A stretch of DNA of 64,000 nt from RGIG3178 sp942492795 (GCA_942492795.1 OW818639.1:496001-560000), one strand, 5' to 3'; counted from the first letter of the stretch, positions 8,864-17,404 are shown. Translations and numbers: made by a program. The notes: generated from the sequence alone by a model not told the origin.

Positions 8864-9571
8864 CTACAACACGAACGTGAAAAGCACAAACGCAATGCCG
8901 CCCAGCACGATTTCCGCCGCATTGAATACCACCATTGCAATGGACAGATTGCGCCGGTTGGGATTTGTGGAGCTTCGCGCCCAGAGCATGCCCATCACAA
9001 TACCGACGATCGGTATGATGGCAAGGAGCATCGAGAGCAAACACTCGCCCGTTTTAAGCACATGGATCTGCGATGGCCGTGACTTGGGTGCTGGCCGCGT
9101 CTGTGCTGCCGCTGTCTGCTGCCAATCCTCTTCGGTTTCACGCACCGGCCTTTTCGGCTTTTTATCCTGATAAAATTTGTCGTCGTCAAACAGCCCCGAG
9201 TCCTCCTGAGGAGGTTTCTTCTGCGAATCACGCGCCTGGTGCCTTTCACGCGACATTAGATTGTTTTCGGCCAAATCGCTTTCCGGCGCCAGATAATCGC
9301 TGTAATTGCGCCGTGCATCCGTTTGCAACGGCGTTGGGCTCTTTGGCTGATCGCGATCGTATGGCAAGGGCCGTTTTTCGTCGATCGGCTGTATCCGGAG
9401 GCGTTGCTCCGCGCGGGATGACTGTACCACATTGCGTTCATTTTCGGACGGCGGCCTTTTCGTACGGTCTGTATAGCCAACCTTCACATCGACGTCGACC
9501 CTGCCGCCGCAATTGGTACAAAACCGGATTCCTGTTGGAACCACAGAGTTGCATTCCGGACAAATCGCCAT
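8864..9571 (-). CDS. Zinc-ribbon membrane protein (unknown function)
   Basis: This 235-aa protein starts with a Cys4 zinc ribbon (C4/C7/C18/C21). A charged, proline-rich, probably disordered linker follows (about 30-170), then two hydrophobic segments (about 175-197 and 209-233) that should anchor it in the membrane. I do not recognise a family beyond 'zinc ribbon plus two transmembrane helices'. The start is the ATG at 9571, after AGAGGTGG. The frame is open further upstream, but only as an alternate frame of the preceding gene. It is the last gene of the four-gene zinc-ribbon operon, 20 nt after its neighbour. Confidence 0.75.
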   Translation of the reverse strand: MAICPECNSVVPTGIRFCTNCGGRVDVDVKVGYTDRTKRPPSENERNVVQSSRAEQRLRIQPIDEKRPLPYDRDQPKSPTPLQTDARRNYSDYLAPESDLAENNLMSRERHQARDSQKKPPQEDSGLFDDDKFYQDKKPKRPVRETEEDWQQTAAAQTRPAPKSRPSQIHVLKTGECLLSMLLAIIPIVGIVMGMLWARSSTNPNRRNLSIAMVVFNAAEIVLGGIAFVLFTFVL

Positions 9572-9591
9572 GATAGCCACCTCTTCTTCCG

Positions 9592-10344
9592 TTATGTGCG
9601 TGTGCCGCACTCCCCGCAGAATTTGGCACCGCTTTCCAGTTCCGCTCCGCAATTCTTGCACCGGAGCTGTACGGGCGCAGACATCGAACATCCGCACTCG
9701 CTGCAGAACTTTACCTCCGGCGACATCTGTGCGCCGCAGTTGGAGCAGGCTTTGCGCGCCATGGACGCACCGCAGTTGTTGCAAAATTTCCCGTTTCCGG
9801 CGGGCTTGCCGCAGACGGGGCATACCGTCGTCTTGCTCTCGATTTCGCCGTTCCAAACCACGGCAGTCTGCGCCTTCTCGTCGATATTGCGGCGCATCGC
9901 ATCGCTTTTGGCGCGCGCCACATAGATTTCCTGGCGCGGCGCACATTCGACGCACATGCCTTCGTCTTCGTTGTAATCCGCATCGCAGACCCATTTGCGG
10001 CATCCGTGACAACGGTGGAAATGCTGTTGCGCTTCGTTCTGCGCCAATTCAAACGCGCGTTCGTGCTCCTTATGCCATTCGGGACTCCTGTCCTCAAACC
10101 GCTCGGAGAGCACATCCCCGCCGCGCGCGAGCGAATAGCCAAGATGGCTGGCTGCCCCGCCGAACAATCCGCCTATAACCGACGCACCGGCCGACAATCC
10201 GCGGATTCCCTTGCGCTTCTTATACGTCTCGGATTCGACAAAGGAGCTTCGGTAGCCGTCCTGACAGATATCGCAATAGAACGTGAATTCAAATCCCGCT
10301 TCCGTCGAGTTGTCCTCATAATTTCTGGTAAATGATTTAAGCAT
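9592..10344 (-). CDS. Multi-zinc-ribbon protein with glycine-rich segment
   Basis: This 250-aa protein has a split Cys motif near the N-terminus (C24/C27), a glycine/alanine-rich stretch at about 48-75 (SAGASVIGGLFGGAASHLGY), and a second Cys cluster (C112/C115/C120/C131/C134). At the C-terminus there are tandem zinc ribbons (C175/C178/C188/C191, C200/C203/C214/C217, C229/C232/C243/C246). The start is the ATG at 10344, 7 nt after AAGGGG. No enzyme motif is visible. The repeated ribbons suggest a scaffold or adaptor, which is inference from architecture. Confidence 0.75.
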   Translation of the reverse strand: MLKSFTRNYEDNSTEAGFEFTFYCDICQDGYRSSFVESETYKKRKGIRGLSAGASVIGGLFGGAASHLGYSLARGGDVLSERFEDRSPEWHKEHERAFELAQNEAQQHFHRCHGCRKWVCDADYNEDEGMCVECAPRQEIYVARAKSDAMRRNIDEKAQTAVVWNGEIESKTTVCPVCGKPAGNGKFCNNCGASMARKACSNCGAQMSPEVKFCSECGCSMSAPVQLRCKNCGAELESGAKFCGECGTRT

Positions 10345-10355
10345 CGCGTTTCCCC

Positions 10356-10682
10356 TTATTTCATTTGTTTTCCGCATGCGGTACATTTGGTATTTTCAAA
10401 GAACTGCGTTGCCTGGCAGCGGCGGTTCTCGCAGCGCTTCGTCAGGTTTTGTCCGCATTGTTCGCAGTTTTGCTGCACAAATGTCGGTTTGCCGCATGCC
10501 GGACAGTTGACATACAGCGGCCTGCCGCAGCCGGCGCAAACCCGCTGATTCTTCTGTATCGATCGAAGGCACGACGGACACTGGTAGCCGAACGGACTTT
10601 GACTCGCACAGTTCGGACAAAAGCGTACGTCCCTGTCTATCAGCGTGTTGCAATGGATGCACGATTGCTTGTACGATGCCAT
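10356..10682 (-). CDS. Small protein made entirely of zinc ribbons
   Basis: This 108-aa protein holds 16 cysteines (15 percent of residues) in eight knuckles: C8/C11, C22/C25, C35/C38, C49/C52, C60/C63, C73/C76, C84/C89 and C100/C103. That is enough for four zinc ribbons with almost no other sequence. The ATG at 10682 lies 1 nt after the stop of the upstream gene, so translation is coupled; the ribosome site GGGAG is inside that gene's end. It is too short for a catalytic domain. Function is unknown; zinc storage, nucleic-acid binding or protein bridging are possible. Confidence 0.75.
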   Translation of the reverse strand: MASYKQSCIHCNTLIDRDVRFCPNCASQSPFGYQCPSCLRSIQKNQRVCAGCGRPLYVNCPACGKPTFVQQNCEQCGQNLTKRCENRRCQATQFFENTKCTACGKQMK

Positions 10683-10683
10683 C

Positions 10684-11256
10684 TTATGCTCCCAACTTTG
10701 TGCCGCAGCTGCCACAAAATCTGGTATCCGCGGGATTCTCTGATCCGCATTGCGAACAGAAGCGCAAAGTCGGTTCCCCCATTCGGGTACCGCATTGCTG
10801 GCAGAATTTAACGCCCGGCGGATTCTCTGTGCCGCATTGCACGCAGAGGGATTGCGACGACGTCTGTCTGCCGGCTTGCTCCTGTTGCGCTCTGGCCTGT
10901 TCCGCCTGCCGAATTTGCTCTTGCTGGCGTTGTATGGCCAGTTCCGCTTCCATGATCTTCTGTTCTTTTGCCTGTATATCGCTTTGGATTTGATTGAGTT
11001 TTTCCGACAATTCCCCGAATGCCGAGGAACCTTGCTGCGCTACCATAAGCTTGCCGATCTGGGTATATACGTCGGTTTCCTGTTTGCGAAGATCGTCCAA
11101 TTCACTCTTGTCCTGCGGCGCGTTCTGCTGTGTGCCGTAATACCCGGAATCCGCCGAACCTTGCGAACTTGCCGAAGCGGACGAACCATCCTGCGGCATA
11201 AGGTCGTTCAATCCCTTGACCAGCCCGCCAAAACCGCCCGAAAATATCCCCTTCAT
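10684..11256 (-). CDS. Coiled-coil protein with two C-terminal zinc ribbons
   Basis: This 190-aa protein is the first gene of the zinc-ribbon operon. It has a glycine-rich N-terminus (MKGIFSGGFGGLVKG), a Ser/Gln-rich linker, a predicted coiled coil at about 51-128, and two ribbons (C138/C141/C152/C155 and C167/C170/C181/C184). I chose the ATG at 11256, which has AAAGGA 9 nt upstream; the earlier in-frame ATGs at 11265 and 11292 have badly placed sites. The short amphipathic glycine-rich N-terminus could contact membrane or oligomerise. No function is known. Confidence 0.75.
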   Translation of the reverse strand: MKGIFSGGFGGLVKGLNDLMPQDGSSASASSQGSADSGYYGTQQNAPQDKSELDDLRKQETDVYTQIGKLMVAQQGSSAFGELSEKLNQIQSDIQAKEQKIMEAELAIQRQQEQIRQAEQARAQQEQAGRQTSSQSLCVQCGTENPPGVKFCQQCGTRMGEPTLRFCSQCGSENPADTRFCGSCGTKLGA

Positions 11257-11323
11257 ACAAAACATTCCTTTCAACTTCAAATGCGCGTGCATACCTTACA
11301 ATGCGGTTTATGCACTTTACCTA

Positions 11324-11329
11324 ATTATA
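11324..11329 (-). promoter_or_regulatory. -10 box for the zinc-ribbon operon
   Basis: A perfect TATAAT on the minus strand lies 68 nt upstream of the first gene. The -35 region (TTCTTC-like) is poor, so an activator or alternative mode of recognition is possible. Confidence 0.5.
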
Positions 11330-11381
11330 ATGATTTTCACGATGGAAGAAAAGCCCTTGCGCCGGTTTTATCGGAAAGATA

Positions 11382-11462
11382 AATCCATCGGAATCCCGCT
11401 TTGGAGCGTCGGCACAGGCTTATCCGCGACAAAGCGCCATGACTCTGCCTGTGCGATGGATT
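11382..11462 (-). ncRNA. Candidate pseudoknot RNA element
   Basis: Three interlocking inverted repeats fill 81 nt directly after the methyltransferase stop codon. The outer stem is AATCCATCG (11462-11454) with CGATGGATT (11390-11382), 9 bp. Inside, GCACAGGC (11454-11447) pairs with GCCTGTGC (11419-11412), and CGCTTTG (11436-11430) pairs with CAAAGCG (11403-11397). These two stems cross, which is an H-type pseudoknot. The same pairing exists on the plus strand, so direction is not certain; the minus strand is chosen from its neighbours. I could not match it to a known RNA class. Confidence 0.45.
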
Positions 11463-12301
11463 CAGACGCTCTTGTATGCTATCGCACACAGAGTACGCCC
11501 GTTTTTCGAATACGGCGCGCCGGCAACATCGTTGTAAAAATCCACGCGCGCGAATCCGGCGCATAATAGATCGCCCTTCAATTCATCGACGGTAAATGCG
11601 TGATTCCACAAATGGTAGCAGCCCAGTGATGCAGATGTCAAAACGATGTGCCGGTCGCAATAATCACGGCTATCGTCAAAGCGGAAAAAGGAATCGATCA
11701 GCGCATGTGGTTCTTCGCTCCAGAAACCGTCGTCACAATATTGAATCCGCATGCCCTCCGGCTTGTTTTTGTATTCCCGTGGCGTAAACACATCCAGCAG
11801 CAACGCACCTTCGCTCTTTAAGGCAGCAAAAGCGTTGTGCAGCAACGTGCGGCGGTCTATGGGCGGCAGCACGCCAAAATCGCAATAGATCAGCGTCGCT
11901 ATATCATACGTATCACAATCGCTAAAACTAAGATAATCTTCCAACCGATATTCGATGTGAAGTTTCTGGCATTCGGATCGCTCCGTCGCGTAGGCGATCG
12001 AACGCTCGGATAGATCCACGCCCGTCACGTCGTATCCGCTAAAACAAAAGCGCTCCGCATACAATCCGGGGCCGCAGCCAAGATCCAACAGTTTTTTGTA
12101 TTTTTCCGGCGGCAGGATTCTTTTAATCCACGCCACGGAGCGGTCTACAAATGCATGCTCCCGCGTGGCGCCCTGCACATGCGGGTCAAGGTGCGCCTTG
12201 AGCATGCCCACAGACACGTGCGGATCATTCCAGAAGGCAGCCGTGCTCTTTTCATGCAACACAGGCCGTCTGCCCAGAATTTGAAGCAATTGTCCGTACA
12301 C
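11462..12301 (-). CDS. Class I SAM-dependent methyltransferase
   Basis: This 279-aa cytoplasmic protein contains the Rossmann methyltransferase core with motif I LLDLGCGPGLYAERF, an acidic residue ending strand 2 (VTGVDLSERS), and further core strands to about residue 200. The substrate cannot be read from sequence; it may be a small molecule. I chose the GTG at 12301, which has AGGAGG 5 nt upstream. A TTG at 12340 would extend it and overlap the kinase gene. It is the third gene of the rmuC / kinase / methyltransferase operon and starts 28 nt after the kinase stop. Confidence 0.85.
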   Translation of the reverse strand: MYGQLLQILGRRPVLHEKSTAAFWNDPHVSVGMLKAHLDPHVQGATREHAFVDRSVAWIKRILPPEKYKKLLDLGCGPGLYAERFCFSGYDVTGVDLSERSIAYATERSECQKLHIEYRLEDYLSFSDCDTYDIATLIYCDFGVLPPIDRRTLLHNAFAALKSEGALLLDVFTPREYKNKPEGMRIQYCDDGFWSEEPHALIDSFFRFDDSRDYCDRHIVLTSASLGCYHLWNHAFTVDELKGDLLCAGFARVDFYNDVAGAPYSKNGRTLCAIAYKSV

Positions 12302-12329
12302 GGCATCCTCCTCTAAAGCGCGCAATGCG

Positions 12330-13160
12330 TCAGATGTCAAGTCCGATGACCGTGCATGGCACAGCGCCTTGTATCAGATCGCTCAGGCGGTGGCGCGCGT
12401 GTCCGATGATGACGGTAGTGCCTTCCATGGCCGGTTTCTTGATGAACTCAAGTTTGGCCTGTGCACCGTTGGCGCCGAGCCTGCTGGCGCCGACACAAAA
12501 CGCCTGGTATTTTTCGATCTGCTTTTCCAAATCCTTCGGCGTGGTGCCTTTAATCTCGCGGACGAGCGTTTGCGGATCCATAGGGTCGATGTAGATGCCG
12601 TCCACGGAACTCAGAATGACCAGCGTTCTGGCCGATACGATGCTGGTGATGACGGCTGCCGTTTCGTCGTTGTCGATGCACTCCACCACCGGCCCGTCAA
12701 TGCGGGATTTGAGCTCCATCAGCTCCATCTTTCTGTTTTCGGTGAAGGAGACCGGATCGTTGTAGTTGACAATCGGTATCGCGTTCTGATCGCGGGCGCG
12801 GATCAAAAGATTCTTAAGATGCGCACGTTTTTCCGGATCATTGAAATGCTGATGTTCCACCAACACCTGCCGCACCGAATAGGACGGATGGATGAAGCGC
12901 CTGTAGTTTTCCATCAGGATGGCCTGCCCCTGCGCGGCGTAATCCGTTTTGACATCGTCCAGATCGCCCTGCAATTCGCGGCCAAAACGCTTGATGAAAT
13001 CCAGTCTTCCGATTTCCGTAGCACCGGAGGATATCCAGATCATGCCGGGCTTGAGTTCGCTGGATACGCGCGAAAAAATATTGTAGTCGACATCGTTGTC
13101 CTCTTTTCGAATCAACGCCATCGAACCGATTTTCCCCACAAGGTCGTAGTTGAACTTCAT
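12330..13160 (-). CDS. Amino-acid kinase family protein (glutamate-5-kinase-like)
   Basis: This 276-aa protein has the amino-acid-kinase fold. It shows an N-terminal phosphate-binding KIGSMAL, the glycine-rich WISSGATEIG, the substrate segment NYNDPVS followed by IDNDETAAVI, and a nucleotide-site segment LVILSSVDGIY. It resembles ProB and uridylate-kinase relatives but lacks a PUA domain, and no proA is nearby, so the substrate is open. Its ATG overlaps the rmuC stop by 4 nt (ATGA), indicating translational coupling. A role tied to proline synthesis cannot be assumed. Confidence 0.75.
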   Translation of the reverse strand: MKFNYDLVGKIGSMALIRKEDNDVDYNIFSRVSSELKPGMIWISSGATEIGRLDFIKRFGRELQGDLDDVKTDYAAQGQAILMENYRRFIHPSYSVRQVLVEHQHFNDPEKRAHLKNLLIRARDQNAIPIVNYNDPVSFTENRKMELMELKSRIDGPVVECIDNDETAAVITSIVSARTLVILSSVDGIYIDPMDPQTLVREIKGTTPKDLEKQIEKYQAFCVGASRLGANGAQAKLEFIKKPAMEGTTVIIGHARHRLSDLIQGAVPCTVIGLDI

Positions 13161-14503
13161 TCGATCCCTTCCCCCTCATCATCCGTTTCCAAATCGCTAA
13201 GCTCCAGCACCTGCTTGGATTGCTCCTCCGGCAACTGACCCACCGTGCGGAGTTTGCGCTGTATTTGCCGCGTACGCACGCCCACAAGATCTTCCAGCCT
13301 GTTGTGGGCATTTTCCAGCTGCTTTTTCGTCGCATCCAGCACATCGGCAAATTTATCAAATTCCGTTCTGACCGCGCCCAGCACATTCCAGACCTCACTC
13401 GAATGCTTTTGGATCGCAAGCGTGCGGAACCCCATCTGCAGGCTGTTCAAAAGAGCCGCCATCGTGGTGGGTCCCGCGATATTCACACGGTAATCGCGCT
13501 GCAGCGTTTCGACCATGCCGTTGCGAACCACTTCGGCGTACAGGCCTTCAAACGGCAAAAACATGATGGCAAAATCCGTCGTGTGCGGCGGATCAACGTA
13601 TTTATCGTGGATGGATTTCGCAAAGTTTTTGATGGTGCGTTCAAGGTTCTTGGTGGCCACCAGAACCAGTGTGCTGTCGGCGGTATCATACGCTTCAAGA
13701 AGCGCATTGTAGGTATCGGCGGGAAATTTCGCATCGATGGGCAGATACACGGAACCCGATTCGTCTCCGGGCAGCTTAACGGCATATTCCACAGGGCAGC
13801 CGGAGCCCGGCTTGGTGACAATGTTGGTGGAATACTGCTCCTGCGTTAAAATCTCTTCCAAAATAGCGCCAAGCTGTATCTCGCCCAACATACCGCGGGT
13901 CTTAACCCCGGAGAGCACCTTTTTCAAATCCCCGACGCCTACGGCAAGCGACTGCATTTCGCCAAGGCCTTTGTAGACTTGTTCCAGCCGTTCGCTGACC
14001 AGCTTGAACGAAGCTCCGATGCGTTCTTCCAGCGTCTTTTGAAGCTTTTCGTCCACGGTTGCGCGCATCTGCTCCAGCTGTTTGCTGTTGTCCGCCTGCA
14101 TCGCTGTGATGCGCTGTTCCATGGTGTTGCGCATCTGTTCCATACGCGCATCGGTCAAACGCACCAGTTCCATGATGCGCGTATCCATCGCACGAAGGCT
14201 CTCGGCCAAGCTCTTTTGCAGGCTGTCCTGCCGCTGCGTCATGCTCTGGCTCAGCTCGATCAATCGCTTGTCCTGCATGGTCGCCGATTGGTTCTGGGCA
14301 TTGTTCAACAGCTCTCCGAGCGTGCGCATGCTTGACTGCACGGTTGCCTCGTTGTCCTTTCGTACCGAGAGCACGGCATCCATCAGTTGTTTTTCACGCT
14401 GCTCATTGAGCCCTTTTGCGCCGCTTTGCCTAAGCTGCAGAACAATAACGACTATCAGCAATACAACGGCAAAAGCCATAAGCCCCACCAAAACAGGTTC
14501 CAT
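13157..14503 (-). CDS. rmuC: RmuC-family DNA recombination protein
   Basis: This 448-aa protein has one N-terminal membrane helix (about residues 5-24), a long coiled coil to about 180, and the RmuC nuclease-like domain (from about 190; AVKLPGDESGSVYLPIDAKFP and IMFLPFEGLYAEVV). Family members limit inversions between repeats. The start is the ATG at 14503, 5 nt after AAGGGGG; the upstream in-frame ATG at 14521 lacks a site. It opens an operon with the amino-acid kinase, which it overlaps by 4 nt, and the methyltransferase. Confidence 0.92.
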   Translation of the reverse strand: MEPVLVGLMAFAVVLLIVVIVLQLRQSGAKGLNEQREKQLMDAVLSVRKDNEATVQSSMRTLGELLNNAQNQSATMQDKRLIELSQSMTQRQDSLQKSLAESLRAMDTRIMELVRLTDARMEQMRNTMEQRITAMQADNSKQLEQMRATVDEKLQKTLEERIGASFKLVSERLEQVYKGLGEMQSLAVGVGDLKKVLSGVKTRGMLGEIQLGAILEEILTQEQYSTNIVTKPGSGCPVEYAVKLPGDESGSVYLPIDAKFPADTYNALLEAYDTADSTLVLVATKNLERTIKNFAKSIHDKYVDPPHTTDFAIMFLPFEGLYAEVVRNGMVETLQRDYRVNIAGPTTMAALLNSLQMGFRTLAIQKHSSEVWNVLGAVRTEFDKFADVLDATKKQLENAHNRLEDLVGVRTRQIQRKLRTVGQLPEEQSKQVLELSDLETDDEGEGIE

Positions 14504-14529
14504 AGTTCCCCCTTCAAACATCAGGCGCC

Positions 14530-14562
14530 GTTTGCCGGCCGATGTGTATTATGCCGGCAAAC
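14530..14562. repeat. 10-bp inverted repeat between tkt and rmuC
   Basis: GTTTGCCGGC (14530-14539) and GCCGGCAAAC (14553-14562) form a strong hairpin with a 13-nt loop. No T run follows on either strand, so it is not a standard terminator. It lies 27 nt upstream of the rmuC start and could act in processing or attenuation. Confidence 0.6.
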
Positions 14563-14620
14563 GCATGCTCCGCCCGCACGTTGTGCTAAGCGGTGCATGC
14601 TCCACGCAATTCAAATTGCT

Positions 14621-16606
14621 TTATTGTTTCGATGCGTTTTGCATCGCGATAACAGCTTTTGCGACGACATTGTCCAATGTGAACCCGAACTCTTCAAACA
14701 ACTTGGGCCCGGGCGCGCTCGCACCGAAATGATCGATGCACACCGTCTCGCCGCAGTCCCCGATGATGCGGTGCCAGCCAAACGATGATGCCGCCTCGAC
14801 CGCGACTCTGGCCTTTATGCGCTTGGGCAATACCGATTCCCTGTACGCTTCATCCTGTTCGTAAAACAGTTCCATGCATGGCATGCTCACGACGCGCACG
14901 CGCTTGTTTTGCTCCTTTAAGGCATTTGCCGCCTTGACGCAAAGCTCCGTCTCGCTGCCGGTGCCGATGAGAATGACATCCGGATCCCCCTCGCAATCGA
15001 CGATGGTATACGCGCCGCGTTTGGCTAAAAGTCCCGTATTCTCCAGAAGTCCGACGTTCTGTCTTGTCAGTGCCAGCAGTGTCGGGCCGTTGTGCTCCAA
15101 CGCATACAGATATGCCGCGACCGTTTCCTTCGCATCGGCCGGACGGAACGTATGACAATTCGGCATGGAGCGGAATGCAGCAAAGTGCTCGATCGGTTCA
15201 TGGGTGGGACCGTCCTCACCGACACCGATGCTGTCGTGCGTGAGTACGTAGATGACGCCCTGATGCATCAGTGCGCTTGAGCGAATGGCGGATTTCATAT
15301 AGTCGGAAAACACGAAGAACGTCGCAACATAGGGGCGAACACCGCCATGCAGACTCAATCCGTTGGCAATGGCAGCCATCGCAAATTCGCGTATGCCGAA
15401 ATGCACGTTCCGGCCTTCGTAGGATTCGGGCGTAAAGAACGGCGTCCCTTCCAGAATCGTCTTGGTGGACGGGGCCAGATCGGCGCTGCCGCCGAACAGG
15501 CTTGGAACCATATCCTTGAGTGAATTGAGCACAGCGCCGGATGCGTTGCGTGTGGCGCCCGCTTTCGCGGTCTTTAAAAGCGCATTGACATCCACGTTTT
15601 GCGGCAGGCCCTTTGTAAACGCTGTCTGATATGCATCATACAGCGCCGGATGCTCCTTTTTATAATCCGCCATCATGGCTTCCCATTGCAGTCTTTGTTT
15701 GGCGCCCTTTTGCGCGTATTCCCGGCAGGTGTCATAGACTTCCTGCGGTATGGAGAACTTTTCCCTTAGCGGCCATTGCACGGTATCGCGCAAGGCGCAT
15801 GTGTTCGCTTCACCCAACGGCTCACCGTGGCACTTCTCGCTTCCTTCCATCGGCGAGTTGCGCCCTATCTTCGTGTTAACGATGACAAGGCTGGGTTTGC
15901 CCTGCGATTTGCAGCTTTCGATGGCCTTTTCGATCGCATCGACATCATCCCCGTCAACATCTTCGATGACGTTCCAGTCGTAAGCGCGGTAGCGCGCGCC
16001 GACATCCTCCGTGAAGGCGGTTTTGATATCGCCCTCGATGGTTATCTGGTTGCGGTCATACAACAGGATCAGCTTGCCCAGTTTCAACGTTCCGGCAAGC
16101 GAACATGCTTCCCCCGAAACACCTTCCTGCAGACAGCCGTCGCCGCTGAGCGCATACGTATAGTGATCGACGATCGGGAATCCCGGACGGTTGAATTGCG
16201 CCGCCAAATGCGCCTGCGCCATGGCGAACCCGACAGCCATCGCGATGCCCTGCCCCAAAGGACCCGTTGTCGCTTCCACACCGTCGGTCAGGCCGAATTC
16301 CGGATGCCCCGGGGTAATGCTACCCCATTGGCGGAACCGTTTGATCTCGTCTATCGAAAGGTCGTAGCCGAACAGATGCAAAAGCGAATACAAAAGCATG
16401 CTGCCATGCCCTGCGGAGAGCACAAACCGGTCGCGGTTGTGCCATTTGGAATGGGCGGGGTCGTGTACCATCTGCTTTGCAAACAGCGCAAATGCCATCG
16501 GCGCCGCACCCAGCACGATTCCCGGATGCCCGCTGTTGGCTTTGTCCACCGCGTCTGATCCAAGTACGCGGATGGCGTTGATACATAAATTGTCTTTGGC
16601 TTGCAT
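14621..16606 (-). CDS. tkt: Transketolase
   Basis: This 661-aa enzyme moves two-carbon ketol units in the pentose-phosphate pathway with thiamine diphosphate. The N-terminal domain carries DKANSGHPGIVLGAAP and the ThDP motif GDGCLQEGVSGEA (GDG...N type). The pyrimidine domain carries VHFGIREFAMAAIANG and HDSIGVGEDGPTHEPIEH. A C-terminal transketolase domain completes it, and length is normal. AGGAGG sits 7 nt upstream of the ATG. It lies 10 nt after the DUF2461 gene, so both are probably one transcript. Confidence 0.97.
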   Translation of the reverse strand: MQAKDNLCINAIRVLGSDAVDKANSGHPGIVLGAAPMAFALFAKQMVHDPAHSKWHNRDRFVLSAGHGSMLLYSLLHLFGYDLSIDEIKRFRQWGSITPGHPEFGLTDGVEATTGPLGQGIAMAVGFAMAQAHLAAQFNRPGFPIVDHYTYALSGDGCLQEGVSGEACSLAGTLKLGKLILLYDRNQITIEGDIKTAFTEDVGARYRAYDWNVIEDVDGDDVDAIEKAIESCKSQGKPSLVIVNTKIGRNSPMEGSEKCHGEPLGEANTCALRDTVQWPLREKFSIPQEVYDTCREYAQKGAKQRLQWEAMMADYKKEHPALYDAYQTAFTKGLPQNVDVNALLKTAKAGATRNASGAVLNSLKDMVPSLFGGSADLAPSTKTILEGTPFFTPESYEGRNVHFGIREFAMAAIANGLSLHGGVRPYVATFFVFSDYMKSAIRSSALMHQGVIYVLTHDSIGVGEDGPTHEPIEHFAAFRSMPNCHTFRPADAKETVAAYLYALEHNGPTLLALTRQNVGLLENTGLLAKRGAYTIVDCEGDPDVILIGTGSETELCVKAANALKEQNKRVRVVSMPCMELFYEQDEAYRESVLPKRIKARVAVEAASSFGWHRIIGDCGETVCIDHFGASAPGPKLFEEFGFTLDNVVAKAVIAMQNASKQ

Positions 16607-16616
16607 GGTATCCCTC

Positions 16617-17279
16617 CTAATTTAAAGCGCGTCGCAAGAACGCATACATCGGTGACAATTCCAACATATATCCCTGTAACTCCTGCGCAAACTTTTCCTG
16701 CATGGTATCGGTAAGCGGTATGGCCTTTTGATAGGAAAACCATCTCTTCTGCCCGAACGCATACACTTGCGGCGGAACGTCCGCCGTCATCGGCCTTTTA
16801 TAGTCTTCTCCGCAAAGAGTATATCCCTGAGCCCTAAGTTCCTCGTGCAGTTCGATGAATTGCGTTTGATACTGCACGGCGTATTGTCGCATCCGGTTTT
16901 TTGCTTGTGTGGAGGCTTCATGCATGCCCATGAGCACAAGTGAACCCCGCGGGGAGACGGAAAAGCAAAATCCCAGATGAAAATCCTCGTTTTTACGGCG
17001 AAAATCCAGCCACATATAGTCGCGGTAGGGCTGCTTGTTGTTGGAAAAACGCGTATCGCGGCGTATGCGCGAAATCGTTCCGCCCATAACAGGACGAAAA
17101 TCAATTTTCGGATCCTGTGCAAACAGCACCTGCTCACAGGCGCTAGAGAGCGCACGCAAGGGGCTCAGAACATGTGCTTCAAACACATCCCGCTTTTGTT
17201 GCATTGTCTGCGGCGTATTGTGAAAAGCAAGCTCCATAAAAAAAGTAAACGTCTGTTGCGTAAAACCAAGGAATTCCAT
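16617..17279 (-). CDS. DUF2461 (TIGR02453 family) protein
   Basis: This 220-aa protein matches the DUF2461 family by its N-terminal FLGFTQQTFTFFMEL block and the conserved ISRIRRDTRFSNNKQPYRDY segment. Function is not established for the family. The start at 17279 gives the family N-terminus, but the only ribosome site is AAGG 2 nt away. A perfect TATAAT on the same strand ends 6 nt before the ATG, which would make the transcript leaderless. An in-frame ATG at 17303 is an alternative. It is co-directional with tkt, 10 nt downstream. Confidence 0.8.
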   Translation of the reverse strand: MEFLGFTQQTFTFFMELAFHNTPQTMQQKRDVFEAHVLSPLRALSSACEQVLFAQDPKIDFRPVMGGTISRIRRDTRFSNNKQPYRDYMWLDFRRKNEDFHLGFCFSVSPRGSLVLMGMHEASTQAKNRMRQYAVQYQTQFIELHEELRAQGYTLCGEDYKRPMTADVPPQVYAFGQKRWFSYQKAIPLTDTMQEKFAQELQGYMLELSPMYAFLRRALN

Positions 17280-17404
17280 GTCCTTATTATACCCAAAATG
17301 CATCCCGCTTGAAAGCACAATCTTGTTGCTGTGATCCTTGTGGCAAAAGCCGTCCTGCGATTCGAAGATCGGTCTGTTCATCCGCCATAATACCGTACGG
17401 ATAT

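Noticed and set aside
9572..10012. N-terminal extension of the zinc-ribbon membrane protein
   Set aside because: The extra 147 codons overlap the neighbouring gene in another frame and are Arg-rich nonsense. A good ribosome site precedes the ATG at 9571.
11382..11462. preQ1-II, HDV-like or twister RNA as identity of the pseudoknot
   Set aside because: A short CGCGGATAA resembles preQ1-II, but helix order and loop lengths do not fit. The gap between crossing arms is too short for HDV P3. No twister core nucleotides are seen.
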